This document shows positions 60,096 to 64,000 of a stretch of DNA of 64,000 bases, in pieces. Within the stretch, counting starts at the first letter, position 1; every line of letters starts with the position of its first letter. The DNA is from Armillaria gallica. Its lineage: Eukaryota > Basidiomycota > Agaricomycetes > Agaricales > Physalacriaceae. The stretch lies in NCBI GenBank assembly GCA_037576215.1, contig JBANDB010000019.1, forward strand, positions 1,580,803 to 1,644,802, given 5' to 3'. Below the pieces are notes generated by a model, which was not told the DNA's origin, did not search any database, and was given only the letters and a program-made list of their open reading frames with translations. Made by a program: the position numbers and the translations under genes.

Positions 60096-62582
60096 CGGCC
60101 CGCAGCGGTAAGTAGTCGGTGCGCTGCGCAACCAATGGTTATGTATCATCTCCTCAATCTGGGACTGTATTATGCGCAATGGGACCGTCTCATAGGATGT
60201 ACCCAGTCGAGCTCTGGAGGGAATGTTGTTTCCTTGAAAGTTAAAAGTTGACGGTCGATCGTTATGAGCTGACTTGACCATGGTGATATCACTGACTGTA
60301 AGTCGTCGTCAAATATTTAAATCCTGGAGATCTCTTACAGATGGCAGGGAATGGGCATACGCTGTAACGATACTTAACTGTATCAGCCTCAGACATGAAG
60401 AGTTCTTCAAGGAAGAAATAAGCGCTTACGGCGGACGTCTCCCAAGATGGCTACTAGCAGCGGCAGTCATCTCTGGTAGTTTCCCAACGTCGAAATCACT
60501 CTGGAAGCAAAATTTGTATATCTTGATGATCACGATAATCGCCGGCACTGAGTTTGAGGATGGAAATGATATAGCTTCTTAGTAAAAGCGGCGGCTATCT
60601 ACATAGACGTAATATCAAGTCCGTTCGTCCCTATAGTTCTGCAAAGAAATAATGTACGGATGCTCAAGTCTGAACAACGGGCAAGTGTATATTAGAGAAT
60701 ATTCTAAGCCGAAAAGACGGACAAGCTTACGGAAGAAACATTACTCTAGAAAGGAGCCGCAACGGAATTGAATAACTATGCTGCACGCCACAGACGGACT
60801 AATACAAAGGTGTCCTATAAGGCAACCACCCAGCGTGCCCACAAATGCGGGCAGTCCAATCTATTGCTGGGGTCATGGACCAAGCAAAGAAATCGGCATT
60901 CGAACCATCGTGGTCAAGGATAGGCCCTATTTGCTTGTATGCTTCGAAAGAGTTGACATCATTAACGGCATAGGCACTGAGAAATAGTTTGCTCTTAAAA
61001 TAACGTCGGTGATTGCAAAGCGACGAACAGAACGGCAGGCTGACTTGGTTGATTTGAAACGTTGTATACGCCTTCCGGGAGCCGTCACAATGGTGGGCTT
61101 CTCCGGTAATTGAGAGCCTTTGTGGACGAATATTCTTTGCCAGTGTCGTCAGGACCTGAAAAACGTTTGGCAAAACAATACTGGAATGATAACTACCAAA
61201 CACGTACAAGCACCGGTGAAATAGCCCTAACGTTGCGCATGTGTTGGCCTTCGCTTCTTCTCCGCCGTTCTCTAAGGTCGAAATCCAGGTACAGGGAGTG
61301 GGGACAGGCGTAGCAGCTCCGGAAGTATGTGGGTATTGAGAGAGGACTTGATACACGCAGATTGAACAAGTGCGTGGACGCATCCAAGATTATCCCTGTG
61401 TCATTTCACTAGAGCAGAAGTCGCCGCCCATTGGGTACATTGAATACAGAGTCCATGTTATCACATCGTGTGTGGCTGTACTTGATTAGGCGGATCTGGA
61501 TTGGTGGTAGATGCGAAGACGCACTAAGTGTCGGCAAACCGTCTACTGTAAAGTTTGGCCATGATCTGGTACGCTCTCGTCGCCGTACGTTTCCGTGATG
61601 AGTCGCCAACGGTGACACAATCCTAGATATATCTGTACTTGAAGATGCTACGTCGAGGCCAGTGAGAAAGGTAGGAGGAAAGATGTGGCGAGGACGTACC
61701 AAGTAGCGCTCCGTGAGGCTGAGCTTTTACTTTGCTTGCCAAAAGGTCAAGGGATAATGCAGCAGCTGTAAAGGAATGAGAAAAATGCTCAGAGATAGCT
61801 GAGTAAACGCCCGAATAATTGATGACTAGTCCCGTCATCGTCCTCTAGGCATACACGTCCCTCAAATTCCTATCCCAGACTGTATCTCACGTCTTTGGAA
61901 TAATTCACTATACACTTTGTCATGCATAGCCCATTGACTCACAAATTACTGTACTATTACGACCGGATATTCACATAACGCGTAACACGGCCTCGTAATA
62001 TGAAGATCTGTGAACATCATAACGCGTAACAGGCCCCTTTGGTGCCTCAAATTACTCAATATAGTGATTTTTTTCGGTCCGGCTCACGCCGGACTGCCTA
62101 TTAAGGTATATGACATCATAATGAAGATGTGGTTCTGTGAAGTGCGTAACGCGAAAAAATAACCCGTGAAGATACGGTCGTAATAGTACAGTAGTTGGAA
62201 CACATACTTTGGTGGTAATGTTGGCGTAGCCCTTTTCCCTTCCACGGCCATCTAACAACGGAGTGTTCCAAGAAGGAGAGACCTATTCAATATCCCTTGC
62301 GCCTTCTCGACAACATGTTCCTTGAAGTTCGATGCTTTTGTGTACACAGTGACTGAAAGTCAGATGTCGCCTATCGGTTCACCCACATGCAGATGCTTCG
62401 AGGTGGGCTCGCATAGTCATTCGGAAGGGTTGCTGCGCAGATATTCGTCGCTGCTGAAAATAGTGAGAGAGGCTGACATGCTAGAGGAGCGCCAAAGTCG
62501 ATCCAAGGATTAGATAGTGGTGGTTGGCATCAGAGTCATCGGACCCTGAAATAATCAGGATGCTCGGCTCTTCTTTTCCGTC
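60096..62582. other. Subtelomeric sequence with unassigned open frames
   Basis: The longest frames are 60274-60582 (+; EEISAYGGRLPRWLLAAAVI) and 60799-61383 (-; 194 codons, Cys-rich in places). Neither has a recognisable domain or a splice chain. Near 61975-62095 there is a duplicated ATAACGCGTAACA motif and a short perfect hairpin. Confidence 0.3.
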
Positions 62583-62777
62583 ATGACGTGCTTAAAAATG
62601 AATTTGCTTTTCACCATGACTGTCCTGGTCTGTGCATTTCAGGTACGCGCTTTGGTGCTCCTAGACGTTGTGTACTCTGACATGACCTTGTCTGCTTTTC
62701 AGTCTCTGCATAATTGCCCTTTGTGCTCACCATTCCACCTCACAGTATACGGTCGAGGAATTGATGGCCGGCTTTGA
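62583..62777 (+). CDS. Candidate small secreted protein
   Basis: ATG 62583, first exon 62583-62642, GT..AG intron 62643-62702 (60 nt, ending TTTTCAG), second exon 62703-62777. The spliced product is about 44 residues: a hydrophobic leader (MNLLFTMTVLVCAF) followed by a short tail with two Cys (HNCPLCSP). Because the intron is a multiple of three without stops, the unspliced frame is also open (64 residues). The leader looks like a signal peptide. The locus is next to the telomere, where small secreted proteins often evolve fast, but the ORF is short and could be chance. Confidence 0.3.
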   Translation: MTCLKMNLLFTMTVLVCAFQVRALVLLDVVYSDMTLSAFQSLHNCPLCSPFHLTVYGRGIDGRL

Positions 62778-63735
62778 ATGACAGAGTGACATTGGAGAGG
62801 TCGTCGTTTAGCACATCAAACCCGCACTGCGAGATGGGAGATACAACTACAAAAACAACCAAGACGGCAGCTTATGCAGGGCTTTGGCACCTGTCTACTA
62901 GCCTGTCTTGACTCGCCTAATGAAGCGCATATACTGAGGTCTTATGTGTTGCGCATATCCAACTCTAAATGAAATCAACCGGTAGCGGAACTTCCTCGAT
63001 CAACAAGGAAAAGCCCACATATATCCTTCGACTGTCGTTTATCCGCAGCAATGGGCATCTAGTAATATGAATAGCAACGGCAAGGCCATCATAACGAGCT
63101 GGTCCATCTCTCGTGCTCGCCTTCATTCCCTGAATCATCTGCATATAGCCAATTGGGAATTATCGAAGAAGGAGATATGGAACAGTCGTAGGAAGGCGAG
63201 CCATATTCATTACTTCCAGTACAGGTGTGTCCATTTATGCTTCTTGTTTGAATTGTGCTGACTTTCGACAGGTTATTTCATTATGAACGAACTGCAGGAC
63301 AAGGTGTCGGATCGACTGGTTGATCATCCATATAAGCTCTCAAGCGCTCAACGGCGAAGCACTTCAGAACATCAGGACCTCATCGTCAATGACAACGAAT
63401 GAACTCCTGGGCCGAGGTAAAGCAGCAAGGGACCATGATGCAACTGCCTCTCTGGGCGTACCATCCTGTGAAGTACAATGCTGGATAGTACACAAATTTC
63501 CTCCCTCACGGCTGATTAAAGGTGACACCAATTCTCCAGGAATTGAAACGTCGCAACGATCCCGTCGCGGTTTTTACTTCCAGGGTAAGTTTGACTTTTG
63601 TCGGCCGTTTGGCTCTAATTTCTCATTTTACAATAGGCATTATTTCAAACGCCTAGAATGCTTCATTGGCCCTGGCGGTAGGCGTGTATTCCTTGTCATC
63701 TATATATTAAGAGAGGTAGTATCAAAGCTGACATA
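62778..63735. other. Subtelomeric sequence, no gene accepted
   Basis: Open frames at 63067-63261 and 63320-63736 (+) have no recognisable domain. I looked for the RecQ-like helicase common near basidiomycete telomeres and saw no helicase motif. Confidence 0.3.
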
Positions 63736-63737
63736 AT

Positions 63738-63870
63738 AAGCTGAGTTTGAATTTTCCGGCCATTGCCATCCCATGGCCTACTCCGACTGAGTTTCAATTC
63801 CATTGCACTGCCATCACTGCTGCCTCTCTATGGTGACGAGCTTCAATTCTACTGTGGTGCTGCTTCTGCA
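63738..63870 (+). repeat. Imperfect subterminal repeats beside the telomere
   Basis: Three diverged units of about 40-50 bp, beginning GAGTTTGAATT, GAGTTTCAATT and GAGCTTCAATT and each followed within 40 bp by CCAT/CTGCC-type words, lie in a row directly before the telomere array. Confidence 0.45.
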
Positions 63871-64000
63871 AGGGTTAGGGTTAGGGTTAGGGTTAGGGTT
63901 AGGGTTAGGGTTAGGGTTAGGGTTAGGGTTAGGGTTAGGGTTAGGGTTAGGGTTAGGGTTAGGGTTAGGTTAGGGTTAGGGTTAGGGTTAGGGTTAGGGT
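63871..64000 (+). repeat. Telomere, TTAGGG repeats
   Basis: About 21-22 tandem TTAGGG units, G-rich strand running 5' to 3' to the window end, as expected for a right chromosome end. One unit near 63965 is TTAGG (one G missing); the rest are exact. Confidence 0.97.

Noticed and set aside
60799..61383. The 194-codon minus-strand ORF as a gene
   Set aside because: No domain, no splice support, and overlapping open frames of similar length on the other strand. Left as unassigned.
63067..63736. Telomere-linked RecQ helicase fragment
   Set aside because: No Walker or DEAH-type motifs in any frame of the last 3 kb.

Overview
This window reads as the right-hand end of a chromosome of a filamentous basidiomycete, most likely an Agaricomycete (mushroom-forming) fungus. 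The last 130 bases are uninterrupted TTAGGG-type telomere repeat in the orientation expected of a right end. The genes have many short introns (about 30-60 nt, GT..AG). The gene families are ones that are abundant in Agaricomycetes: F-box/leucine-rich proteins, small caspases, an MLKL-like N-terminal domain, a HET protein, a Helitron with a Pif1 helicase, and a Ulp1/DDE transposon. I cannot name the species.

Layout. 1-4.3 kb: a multi-exon gene of unknown function on the + strand. 4.7-5.65 kb: a multi-exon gene on the - strand, also unknown. 5.8-12.8 kb: three tandem F-box paralogues on the + strand with the same 5' exon architecture, each with a sign of decay. 13.5-22.4 kb: a large Helitron Rep/helicase pseudogene, split by a 1.09-kb terminal-inverted-repeat (TIR) element and carrying an in-frame stop. 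22.5-25.8 kb: a five-exon Ulp1-fragment/DDE transposase gene. 26.35-27.55 kb: a caspase-like gene with an intact His/Cys dyad. 27.6-35 kb: gene-poor sequence with a few - strand exons. 35.0-37.8 kb: an F-box pseudogene, then an MLKL-like/caspase fusion whose catalytic His is replaced. 38-46 kb: duplicated, decayed sequence with a CCCH zinc-finger pseudogene, a repeat-containing ORF and a tRNA-related short interspersed element. 46.97-48.85 kb: a second TIR element of the same family with a perfect 9-bp target-site duplication (TSD), carrying rearranged pieces of a cytochrome P450 gene. 49.1-50.9 kb: a three-exon HET-domain gene. 51.37-51.98 kb: a hAT-type miniature element (MITE). 52-63.7 kb: mostly decayed duplicated sequence. 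63.74-64 kb: subterminal repeats and telomere.

How it fits together. This is a typical subtelomere: rapidly duplicating F-box and cell-death-like genes (caspases, MLKL-like, HET) mixed with nested transposons and decaying segmental duplications. The most unusual items are the Pack-MULE-like element with P450 cargo, its smaller relative that cuts the Helitron Rep between its HUH and tyrosine motifs, and the MLKL-like/caspase fusion with a lost catalytic residue. All functional statements come from motif recognition and splice-site reading; no database search was run.
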